A stretch of 13,268 bases of DNA, taken from contig JAIRMD010000061.1 of assembly GCA_031258915.1 (NCBI GenBank), positions 1-13,268 on the forward strand, in the 5' to 3' direction. Origin of the DNA: Prevotellaceae bacterium (lineage in GTDB: Bacteria > Bacteroidota > Bacteroidia > Bacteroidales > UBA932). A model generated the notes under the pieces. That model was not told where the DNA came from, did not search any database, and worked only from the letters and a program-made list of their open reading frames with translations. Positions 1-6,385 of the stretch are shown here, one piece after another. The translations under genes were made by a program, and so were the position numbers. Positions within the stretch are counted from its first letter, which is position 1. Each line of letters starts with the position of its first letter.

Positions 1-1146
1 CCGCTCGCCAAGAGCACCGTGCGGACTTGCAAAAGAAGCTGCATCTTCTGGGGGCGGGTGTGCTGGACTTCCTGCGACACCCGCTACTACCCCGAAGGCT
101 ACATACGGGTGAACACCCCGTCCGGCTCAGTTGGGCTAAAAGGCATAAAGGTGCGCACATCCCGCTGGTTTCACAACATCACCATGCGTACCGATGCCAA
201 CGGCTACTACCGAACGTCAGGAGACTACTACGATGACATCCTGATACTTAATAATGCCAACTACGAGATTATCTTTGACGGCGCCAACGGCAGCAACTCG
301 TGGACGTTCAGCGCAACGCTGTTTGGGGCGCTGTGCTTCTGGACAAGCTCCTACGGGCTGGGATATAACAGCCCCAACGGGCACTCCATGACCTTCTACA
401 CCAACAGCGACTACTGGGGGAGAGCCGTGCTGCACAACGCGGTTTACGACTACATCAGCTACGCACGCTCGGACGGCGTCAGCCTGCCGCCAAGCCCGCT
501 GGACATTGCCAGCAAGGAATCCAGCAGCTGGACATCTTCGGCGCCGCTGCTAAACCACCATTTCGACTACGGCTTCTTTACGGCTGCCATGGTTGCCAAG
601 ATTTGTTTAGCACCCATAGGAGGATTCATTGCCTTAGTAGGCTGGTTGGCATCTCCCGACCTGATACTTCGCTACAACAAAACGCTGGGCGACTATAACA
701 AAATTACCGCCATCGCGTGGCACGAGTTGACCCACGCCAGCCAGCTACAGCGCATGAAGAGCGAAAAAGGCAGGTCGTGGGCATCGGGCTACTGGAGCAC
801 CATTGTGTATAGGGAAGTGGTGAATGAGTTGTTCGACGGCAACCCCTACGCAGGCAAAGGCGACGACGATTGGCAAGTTATTGCGCTGGCAGAAGGCTGG
901 GCATACTACAGGGAAGAATTTATGAGAAGAACAAATTTGTCAGATGCTGGATTTGTCAGCACAAGAAATTCTTTTTTAAGTACATACGTAACAATGTTTC
1001 GTGAACTAAGAGCACTAGGATGTACTTTCACAGATATGGAAAAATCATTGTGTACGTATTCCATTTCCGGTTTCAGGGATAACCTGATAGCGAAGTATCC
1101 GAATTTGAGGGCACAAATAACAAGTATAGTATCAGGTAGGTTATGA
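1..1146 (+). CDS. Predicted envelope zinc metallopeptidase with N-terminal carboxypeptidase-regulatory-like domain (5'-partial)
   Basis: The frame is open from base 1, so the true start and any signal peptide lie upstream; a GTG at base 19 is not a convincing start because what follows is not a signal peptide. Counting codons from base 1, residues ~31-73 (PEGYIRV...GIKVRT...TDANGYY) resemble a carboxypeptidase-regulatory-like beta-sandwich, common on secreted Bacteroidota proteins. A hydrophobic stretch (AMVAKICLAPIGGFIALVGW) precedes the motif HELTH at 241-245, a HExxH zinc site. A glutamate in LAEGWAYYRE (E298) is placed like the third ligand of gluzincins, so a zinc peptidase is the best inference; the substrate is unknown. 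The stop overlaps the next gene's ATG (ATGA), implying co-translation. Codons before about base 900 are GC-rich (62% in 421-480) and those after are AT-rich (32% in 961-1020). I recognise the general architecture but no named family. Confidence 0.75.
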   Translation, partial: PLAKSTVRTCKRSCIFWGRVCWTSCDTRYYPEGYIRVNTPSGSVGLKGIKVRTSRWFHNITMRTDANGYYRTSGDYYDDILILNNANYEIIFDGANGSNSWTFSATLFGALCFWTSSYGLGYNSPNGHSMTFYTNSDYWGRAVLHNAVYDYISYARSDGVSLPPSPLDIASKESSSWTSSAPLLNHHFDYGFFTAAMVAKICLAPIGGFIALVGWLASPDLILRYNKTLGDYNKITAIAWHELTHASQLQRMKSEKGRSWASGYWSTIVYREVVNELFDGNPYAGKGDDDWQVIALAEGWAYYREEFMRRTNLSDAGFVSTRNSFLSTYVTMFRELRALGCTFTDMEKSLCTYSISGFRDNLIAKYPNLRAQITSIVSGRL

Positions 1147-1673
1147 AACAGATACTAATCATTATGCCATGCATTTTTTTAGCGGTTGCCTGTACCCGTA
1201 CAGAAAAATGGTCGGTAACGTTACGTAAGGCTGTCATCAATGCAACGGATAAGAGTTTGTACTATGAGGTGAAGACAGACGAAGGCAACAAAAGCAGATT
1301 TATCAAAGCGTTAGATAGCATTGATGATATGGTCTTTTGCAGAGAACATAGCGTAGATCGCTCAATGTTAGAAGTGGCATTTACTTCAACCGTCAAGCAA
1401 GATGACATCAAAATAGAGCAAGAAACAATATTCAACCTTACCGATACAAGCAAATACGAATATAAGCTCAAATATGAGATTATTCCACAGCAAGGAAATA
1501 CGGAAGAAGAGATGATATTTGCGCGGCATCTTGTATGGGAACTTGGAGAGCACTCAACAGATAAGAACAGCGTAATTATCATTAAGTTGAATGTAACGGA
1601 TTCTATTTTGCATATCATGCAAAAAGATTACGCCATGTTAGAAAAATTTAGCGAGCACTATGAGCAAAAATGA
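1143..1673 (+). CDS. Small predicted lipoprotein of unknown function, coupled to the metallopeptidase gene
   Basis: This encodes a 176-residue protein. It starts with a short signal peptide (MKQILIIMPCIFLAVAC); LAVAC is a lipobox placing the acylated cysteine at residue 17, so an envelope lipoprotein is expected. The rest is charged and hydrophilic, with alternating beta-like segments and no motif I recognise. The ATG overlaps the upstream stop as ATGA, so the two genes are almost certainly one operon and may act together, for example as a partner, inhibitor or localisation factor of the metallopeptidase; that role is inference only. Base composition is markedly AT-rich (about 35% GC in 1381-1440), unlike the first 900 bases of the upstream gene but like its 3' end. 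A GC-rich hairpin begins 13 bases after the stop. Confidence 0.8.
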   Translation: MKQILIIMPCIFLAVACTRTEKWSVTLRKAVINATDKSLYYEVKTDEGNKSRFIKALDSIDDMVFCREHSVDRSMLEVAFTSTVKQDDIKIEQETIFNLTDTSKYEYKLKYEIIPQQGNTEEEMIFARHLVWELGEHSTDKNSVIIIKLNVTDSILHIMQKDYAMLEKFSEHYEQK

Positions 1674-1685
1674 TAGCAAAGCCAT

Positions 1686-1712
1686 CCGGCGGGGGCGCAT
1701 GCCCCCCGCCGG
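1686..1712. repeat. GC-rich perfect inverted repeat just after the lipoprotein gene
   Basis: The arms ccggcggggg (1686-1695) and cccccgccgg (1703-1712) pair perfectly over 10 bp around a 7-base loop. It lies 13 bases after the lipoprotein stop and could halt transcription, but no T tract follows, so it is not a textbook intrinsic terminator. The GC-rich run that follows (to ~1737) differs from both flanks and may be part of the same inserted or dispersed element; only one copy is present in this window. Confidence 0.6.
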
Positions 1713-1737
1713 GTATAGGCAGGGCGAGCGCGGAGCG

Positions 1738-1795
1738 GGTTGGTGGGCATCTCCCCGACCTGATACTCCGCTACAACTACAACAAAATTACCGCC
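1738..1795 (+). pseudogene. Degraded second copy of an internal metallopeptidase segment
   Basis: This 58-base stretch aligns with bases 640-711 of the metallopeptidase gene, the region just before its HExxH motif. Shared words include gacctgatact and aacaaaattaccgcc. Relative to the intact gene it has one extra C in the ctcccc run, which shifts the frame, and lacks 15 bases between two tacaac/tataac units; several substitutions are also present. The divergence suggests a fragment of a paralogous gene, not a very recent duplication. Homology stops at accgcc, exactly where aspS-like sequence begins on the other strand. It is non-coding debris. Confidence 0.75.
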
Positions 1796-1887
1796 AAGCC
1801 TGCGCACGCGCTGCACCCACCCGGCCAGCGTTACTTTTTTTGAGGCATCGGCAAGGCGAAGCTCACCGCAAGTATCGTTCTGTACAT
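1790..1887 (-). pseudogene. aspS: Truncated, frameshifted 5' fragment of an aspartyl-tRNA synthetase gene
   Basis: Read on the minus strand from the ATG at 1887-1885, the sequence encodes MYRT and then, after a one-base deletion in codon 5, TCGELRLADASKKVTLAG followed by WVQRVRRLGG. This is the start of bacterial AspRS (usual pattern MYRTHTCGEL...VTLAGWVQR), from its N-terminal OB-fold anticodon-binding domain. The missing base is most simply explained as loss of one base of a His codon. Homology ends after about 33 codons at GG, where the strand becomes the complement of the metallopeptidase-like fragment. With ~95% of the gene absent it cannot encode a synthetase; the essential intact aspS must be elsewhere in the genome. 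A continuous minus-strand frame (1966-1658) runs through the junction but is a chance chimera. Confidence 0.85.
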
Positions 1888-1912
1888 CATTTTTTGCTGT
1901 ATTAAGATTGCG

Positions 1913-1946
1913 CAAATTTAAGTATTTTTCATTAGCACATGACAAA
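1913..1946 (-). promoter_or_regulatory. Leftover promoter of the aspS fragment
   Basis: On the minus strand, TAAATTTG (complement of 1913-1920) fits the Bacteroidota -7 consensus TAnnTTTG. A TTTG (complement of 1943-1946) lies 22 bases further upstream, slightly more than the usual 19-21. It sits 25 bases ahead of the relic ATG. It probably came along with the aspS 5' end and may still fire toward the lipoprotein gene. Confidence 0.5.
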
Positions 1947-2035
1947 AATTTGCAACGCGCTGACAATTAACATATTATAGTAGTATTAAGCGTGTTTTTT
2001 GTTTGTAGAAATATTAATAATCAGCGACTTAGAAG

Positions 2036-2305
2036 AAAAATTCCATCTTCAACATCGAAGCTAGGCATCTTTCCGATGTAAGCCGCATCGAAAAACTTTT
2101 TTCGCCCGCCACATGGTGGCGTTTGTATGGGCATACCTCGTGGGGGATCTACCTCCGCGAAAACGTAATGCAAATCAAAGTAAAGAAGCACGGAAACAAG
2201 GCTAAAAGCTTCTTTAAGTATGGGGTACAGGCTATTGCTAACGTCTTACTTAACCCTTGGGTAAAAGTTGGGTTTGATGTCTTTTATTTTTTATCATGTA
2301 CTTAG
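2036..2305 (+). pseudogene. Decayed C-terminal remnant of an IS4-family DDE transposase
   Basis: After a stop at 2030-2032, the frame reads FNIEARHLSDVSRIEKLFS, then WGIYLRENVMQIKVKKHG, then AKSFFKYGVQAIANVLLN and ends FDVFYFLSCT*. These match the C-terminal end of IS4-type transposases common in Bacteroidota, including the FLSCT terminus. Between the first two blocks the expected hydrophobic segment is in another frame (MVAFVWAYLVG from 2113), so two compensating frameshifts flank ~2105-2145. The N-terminal part, including the catalytic core, is missing, and I saw no terminal inverted repeats or target duplication. A 60-codon open stretch from TTG at 2123 is only the tail of this remnant, not a gene. 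Confidence 0.75.
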
Positions 2306-2388
2306 ATTTTGTTTTCAAAAATCGTACATTTTGTTTTCGCGATTATACCTGGGCCATACGGCAAGTCGGGGCGTTAACCTTCTGTGAG

Positions 2389-3633
2389 CTACCGCCATTT
2401 TGTCAATTTTCTTTTGCAGCCGGGCAGGGTGAGCAGCAGTAGCGCCGCAAGGCAGGCAAAGATGCAGGCGTAGCCGGTGGCGTTTTCGTTGGCTTGGCGG
2501 AGCATGTTGAGGTTGCTTGCCAGCGGGTTTTCGCCAAAAGCTTCTGCCGGCGGAATATCAAGGTGGCTCCACTTGCCAACCACCGTGCCGCGGTGCAGCA
2601 GCACAAGCCCCGGATGCGAGCGCACCATCGACTTGAGCGTAGCTTCGTCGGCGCTGCAAAAGTCAAAGTTGAGCAGGTGCAGGTTGCTAAATTCGCTTGC
2701 GTAGCCTTGCGTTGACGAGGTGAGGGCACAAAATGTGTAGCCTTTTTCTTTGGCAAAAGAGGCAATATTCTTTACCTGTTCCCAGTCCGGCAGGCTTACC
2801 TTTTCCAGCTTTGGCGCTACCAGCAGAAAGGCGTACTCTGCCGCCAGCACCTCCTCCGTAATGTCGCCGGCCTCGTAGTGGACAATGGCGAAGTTGTGCA
2901 CCGGCGGGGTGTAGCCCTTTTTCACCAGCTTCGACTTGCTGTCAACAAACACCCACGTGCTGTCCTGCCACGGAAAGTCGGCATCAGAAAATTCCTGCTC
3001 CTTGCCGTCTTTGGCGTAGATGAGCGTCGTGCTGTACTCGTCGTGCGGCGCTCCTTCGGGGGTAGACATGGCCGTTGGGAGGTGCTGCCCCACGTGGTAG
3101 GGCATGAAGTCGAGCAGCGGAAGATGCTTGTAGCAGTGCAAAGACAGGGCAAGCGAGCCGGCAAAAAACAGCGCGACGTACAGCCACTCCAGCGCTGCTC
3201 CGGCAAAGCTGCGGTACGCGCTACGGGCGTTGAAAATGATGAGCGTGGGCACAAAGATGATGAGGTTTTTGAAGAACGTTTGCCAGTTGGTCAGCTTGAT
3301 GGCATCGCCAAAGCAGCCGCAGTCCGACACTGGGTTGAAGATGGCCAAAAAGAACGTGAGCACGGTGTAGAACGACATGAACAGCATCAGCGCCCACGCG
3401 GTTACCCTCATGCGAATGCCCATGATGAGGCACAGCCCGATGGCCAGCTCGACGGCATTCTGCAGCGCACCCGCGTACAGCGCAGCAGGCTCCAAACAGC
3501 TCGCGCCAAAGGCCTCAAAGTAATCAATAATCTTGTAGGTTGACCCCAGCGGGTCGATGGCTTTTACAAAGCCCGAAAATACAAATAGCGCCCCTACCAG
3601 CAGGCGGCAAATGATAATCAATGTGCGCTTCAT
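2389..3633 (-). CDS. DoxX/MauE-type membrane protein with thioredoxin-like domain (BT_3928-like)
   Basis: This encodes 414 residues. The N-terminal ~145 residues form a four-helix DoxX/MauE-like membrane domain: the first helix contains LLVGALFVFSGFVKAIDP, and the loop after the third carries SDCGCFGD with C105 and C107, the cysteine pair characteristic of this subgroup. A further helix lies near 150-168. A periplasmic region follows whose second half (~255-365) looks thioredoxin-like (YTFCALTSS, then SHPGLVLLHRGTVVGKW), and a C-terminal helix (YACIFACLAALLLLTLPGC) anchors the end. MauE-like proteins are linked to disulfide or redox handling in the envelope, so a redox or electron-transfer role is likely but unproven. 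The start at 3633 gives a sensible membrane N-terminus. It stands alone, 169 bases downstream of the patatin gene on the same strand. Confidence 0.8.
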   Translation of the reverse strand: MKRTLIIICRLLVGALFVFSGFVKAIDPLGSTYKIIDYFEAFGASCLEPAALYAGALQNAVELAIGLCLIMGIRMRVTAWALMLFMSFYTVLTFFLAIFNPVSDCGCFGDAIKLTNWQTFFKNLIIFVPTLIIFNARSAYRSFAGAALEWLYVALFFAGSLALSLHCYKHLPLLDFMPYHVGQHLPTAMSTPEGAPHDEYSTTLIYAKDGKEQEFSDADFPWQDSTWVFVDSKSKLVKKGYTPPVHNFAIVHYEAGDITEEVLAAEYAFLLVAPKLEKVSLPDWEQVKNIASFAKEKGYTFCALTSSTQGYASEFSNLHLLNFDFCSADEATLKSMVRSHPGLVLLHRGTVVGKWSHLDIPPAEAFGENPLASNLNMLRQANENATGYACIFACLAALLLLTLPGCKRKLTKWR

Positions 3634-3662
3634 GACAATTTAAAGGTTTCAGGTTCAAAATT

Positions 3663-3730
3663 TCTATACTCTTCTGCACTCTCTTCTATTTCTATACTCT
3701 TAAGCTTCTATACTCCTTTACTCTATACTC
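3663..3730. repeat. Four direct copies of TCTATACTC in the spacer
   Basis: The 9-bp word tctatactc occurs exactly at 3663-3671, 3691-3699, 3707-3715 and 3722-3730, with degenerate relatives between (ttctgcactc, cttctattt). The spacer is strongly pyrimidine-rich on this strand. It separates two minus-strand genes and lies just upstream of the DoxX-type gene. It could be a degenerate tandem repeat from slippage or a cluster of protein-binding sites; the irregular 28, 16 and 15-base steps do not decide. Confidence 0.7.
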
Positions 3731-3802
3731 CTTGTGGAGGCTGCTAATTTAGCCATAAAAATTTAGTTGACAATAAAAAAGCGGATATTTTTGTTATTTT
3801 AC

Positions 3803-6190
3803 TTAAAACGCCCGCTTGTTGCGCAGGTTGTAGCCAAAGGCCACCAAAAAGTAAAACCGCTGGTTAGGCTTGTCGTAGTACATGACCGAAAACGTGAGCG
3901 CTCCTGCGGGCGTACTGATGATTGTTGAGGCTGCCCCCATGAAGCTAACGCTTTTCACACCCCGTTCGTACTTCACATTCTCCTGAATATTCTCCTTGCT
4001 AAGCCGGGTAAGGGGTTGGAACGCATACCCCTCTACTCGCACGTCAAAGTCAAATATGGAGGTAACCGTGAAGGACGGAATAAGCCCGACGGCAAAGTAG
4101 CTCGCGGCCCTGAAATTTTCGAGAAAAAACCCCTGCATGTTGTACATCGGGTTGAAGCTGGGCAGCAGGAACAGCGTGGAGTAGTAGTCGCTAAAGAGCG
4201 TTTTTTGCGACAGCGCCCCCTCTACGTAGTACCCAAGCGACAGGTTGTTTATGGGCTTAAAGAAAGCCTTGTGCGTATACTTCAGCGACCAGAAGCTGCG
4301 GCTGCCCATGCTTGTTCTTTTTTCCACTTTGGTCGAATCTCTTTCCACCTCCACGGCGGTTGTGCCGAAGGTGTGGTACTCATTGCCGCGCACGTAGCTT
4401 AGCTTGAAGTTGGCCATCACGCCGGAGGTTTCAAAAACTTTGCGGTTGAGCGAGTTGTGATCGATGGAGAGGTGCCCTTCCGCGAAGTTAAACATCAGGC
4501 GTTCCGGTATGTCTTTCGACTGAAAATCTTGCCGCGTGTAGTAGTTCGTGCTGTACCAGCCAAGCGTGCCGCCCACTTTAAGGCTGCTGTTGAACAGAAA
4601 GGGAATGCCGAAGTTGAGCTGCCCGAAGGTCTCTGCGTCCTGTATGAAGTCGGGCCTGGTATCGCTGAAGATGTTGTCGGGGTTGTGGGTGTAGTAATCG
4701 TTCCGGTTGTGGGTGTACATCAGCTCGCCGAACATCGGAAGGCCAATAGACCTGCTGCGGTAGTCGAATCGCTCCAAAACTTTAACCGAGTTATATATGT
4801 TACCGAAGTAGATGTCGAGCGTCGAGCGGAGCAAAAAGGAAGAGGTAGTAGCCGAAGATGAGTAGTAGCGGTGCTCTATGCCAACAAATCCGAGGTTTGA
4901 GTAGTTGGAGAAGCAGCCGCCCAAGCTCATCATAAGGTTGGGAGCAGCGGAGATGCGCAGGTGAAGGTTGTAGGCGCTATCGCTTGGGCTGTAGGTGGCC
5001 GTTGGGAAAAACGTTGACAGGCCGTCGTCGGAAACAAGCTCGAAGTAGCGGCGCCTGGCTTCCGCAAGCGAAAAAGGCTGGTGGCCGATGCCCCGCATGG
5101 CATCGCCCACGTAGGCCCTCATGCTGGCGCTGCCGCCCTCTACGGTAACGCCCTTGAAGCGGAACTCCGGCGCTTTGCTTCGAAACGCCGCGCGCTTCAG
5201 GCGAATTTCCTCCTCCGAGACCTCCCGCTGCACGTGCTTCTTTATGCCGGGCATTTGCGCTATGGCGGCGGCGTAGCCGATTTTTATCAGCGCTATGGCG
5301 CGGCTAAAATCCATGATGCCAACGTCAAGCGAATCGATGTCGATGAGCGCACCTTTGTGCTTCGGCAGGGCGTAGTCGGTAGGGCGCGAGATAAGGCTCG
5401 TAATGTGCGAAAAAACGTCTTCTTCGGAGGGGCGCTCGTAGTTGTTGGCGCACTTGACCCCGATGATGAAATCGGGCGAAAATTCGCTCATCGCTACGTC
5501 TACCGGGAAGTTGTTGATAATGCCGCCGTCGAAGAGCATCACGCTATCGACCATAACGGGCTTGAACAGCGCCGGAAAGCTCATGGAGGCGCGGATTATC
5601 GTGCCCAAATCGCCGGTGGCGGGCACGTAGGCGTGCTTGTCGTAGGCGTTGTAGGAGAGCGCGCGAAAGGGAATCATCAGGCTGTCGAAGCTTCTGTTGG
5701 CCGCAGCGTTTGCCCCCGAAAACAGCTGCATGAAGGCAAAGTCCATCTGGTAGGGCAGGATGTAGTTGGTGGGCAAAATAGACTTTATGCGCAGCTGTTT
5801 ATCTACGTAAAAGTTTAGCCCGATAAGCTTCGCGTTGGGGTCTAACTTTTTGAAAAAGTAGCTCCCTTCCGATTCGTAGCTGCCGGTCGACCATTTTTCT
5901 CTAAAGTCATCGGAAAGGAAGTGCGCCGCAATTTCGTCGGGCGTGTATCCTGCGGCGTACATGCCGCCTACGATAGCGCCAATGGAAGTTCCGGCGATGG
6001 CGTCGATGGGGACATGATTTTCCTCCAGCGCCTTTATAGCGCCAAGGTGCACCAGCCCCCTTGCCCCTCCTCCGCTGAGCACCAGCGCTACGCGCTGCGC
6101 CGACGCTGCGCCGCCCCAAAAGAGGTGCCCGCAAAGCCCGCAAAAAATAAGCAATGCGTAATACTTGACAACCGGCAGCTTGTAGCTCAT
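3803..6190 (-). CDS. Patatin-like phospholipase fused to POTRA and Omp85-type beta-barrel (PlpD-like)
   Basis: The open frame reaches 6334, but the ATG at 6190 is preferred: it gives 795 residues beginning MSYKLPVVKYYALLIFCGLC, a signal peptide ending near ASA-Q, whereas the upstream extension is basic and not signal-like. A purine-rich GAGGAG lies ~12 bases upstream. The patatin domain (~33-310) has the oxyanion loop SGGGARG (39-45), nucleophile motif GTSIG with Ser69, and DGG with Asp221 completing the Ser-Asp dyad. One POTRA-like domain (~343-413, FRFKGVTVEGG...) precedes a ~375-residue beta-rich barrel ending in an aromatic beta-signal (FGYNLRNKRAF). This is the architecture of P. aeruginosa PlpD: a lipid acyl hydrolase tethered to or exported by its own outer-membrane barrel. 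The gene is divergent from the cyclophilin gene. Confidence 0.9.
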   Translation of the reverse strand: MSYKLPVVKYYALLIFCGLCGHLFWGGAASAQRVALVLSGGGARGLVHLGAIKALEENHVPIDAIAGTSIGAIVGGMYAAGYTPDEIAAHFLSDDFREKWSTGSYESEGSYFFKKLDPNAKLIGLNFYVDKQLRIKSILPTNYILPYQMDFAFMQLFSGANAAANRSFDSLMIPFRALSYNAYDKHAYVPATGDLGTIIRASMSFPALFKPVMVDSVMLFDGGIINNFPVDVAMSEFSPDFIIGVKCANNYERPSEEDVFSHITSLISRPTDYALPKHKGALIDIDSLDVGIMDFSRAIALIKIGYAAAIAQMPGIKKHVQREVSEEEIRLKRAAFRSKAPEFRFKGVTVEGGSASMRAYVGDAMRGIGHQPFSLAEARRRYFELVSDDGLSTFFPTATYSPSDSAYNLHLRISAAPNLMMSLGGCFSNYSNLGFVGIEHRYYSSSATTSSFLLRSTLDIYFGNIYNSVKVLERFDYRSRSIGLPMFGELMYTHNRNDYYTHNPDNIFSDTRPDFIQDAETFGQLNFGIPFLFNSSLKVGGTLGWYSTNYYTRQDFQSKDIPERLMFNFAEGHLSIDHNSLNRKVFETSGVMANFKLSYVRGNEYHTFGTTAVEVERDSTKVEKRTSMGSRSFWSLKYTHKAFFKPINNLSLGYYVEGALSQKTLFSDYYSTLFLLPSFNPMYNMQGFFLENFRAASYFAVGLIPSFTVTSIFDFDVRVEGYAFQPLTRLSKENIQENVKYERGVKSVSFMGAASTIISTPAGALTFSVMYYDKPNQRFYFLVAFGYNLRNKRAF

Positions 6191-6247
6191 TTTTGTATAC
6201 TTCTCCTCGTAAAAAACATGTAGAAAAGCCGTTTTTATTTTTGTGCG

Positions 6248-6279
6248 CTTGGAAGTTTCATGATTTTCGTGTAGCTTTG
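6248..6279 (+). promoter_or_regulatory. Candidate promoter of the cyclophilin gene
   Basis: TAGCTTTG (6272-6279) matches TAnnTTTG, and CTTG (6248-6251), one mismatch from TTTG, precedes it by exactly 20 bases. Initiation would fall near 6286, giving a leader of about 100 bases before the ATG at 6386. Confidence 0.5.
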
Positions 6280-6360
6280 CATCCGCTAAGCGAATGCGCG
6301 CAAGCAGCTTTACGCAGCCCAATCCATAGCCCATATTATAGATTAAATTAAATTGACCGA

Positions 6361-6368
6361 CAAAATTA
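6361..6368 (-). promoter_or_regulatory. Candidate -7 element for the patatin gene
   Basis: The complement reads TAATTTTG, a match to TAnnTTTG on the minus strand. The -33 side is weak (TTTC 19 bases upstream, or TTTG 24 bases upstream). If used, the transcript would have a leader of roughly 165 bases before the chosen start at 6190. Confidence 0.35.
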
Positions 6369-6385
6369 CTTTTAATGCATTACGT

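Noticed and set aside
1660..1905. 81-codon plus-strand open frame after the lipoprotein gene
   Set aside because: It reads across the hairpin, the frameshifted metallopeptidase copy and the antisense of aspS; the product is low-complexity and Arg-rich and has no family resemblance.
1658..1966. 102-codon minus-strand open frame containing the AspRS-like start
   Set aside because: It runs through the junction into the complement of the metallopeptidase fragment and the GC hairpin, and its start lies upstream of the real AspRS ATG in a different frame. It is a chance fusion of debris.
2878..3543. 221-codon plus-strand open frame opposite the DoxX-type gene
   Set aside because: It is fully antisense to a well-supported coding region, and its composition (Arg, Val and His rich) is that of a reverse-strand shadow.
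3634..3802. CRISPR-like array from the repeated TCTATACTC words
   Set aside because: The repeats are 9 bp, not palindromic, irregularly spaced by 15-28 bases, and the intervals are degenerate versions of the repeat and not unique spacers; no cas genes are present.
6191..6334. N-terminal extension of the patatin-barrel protein
   Set aside because: The extra 48 residues are basic and polar and would bury the signal peptide; the ATG at 6190 gives a normal export signal and has a purine-rich stretch upstream.
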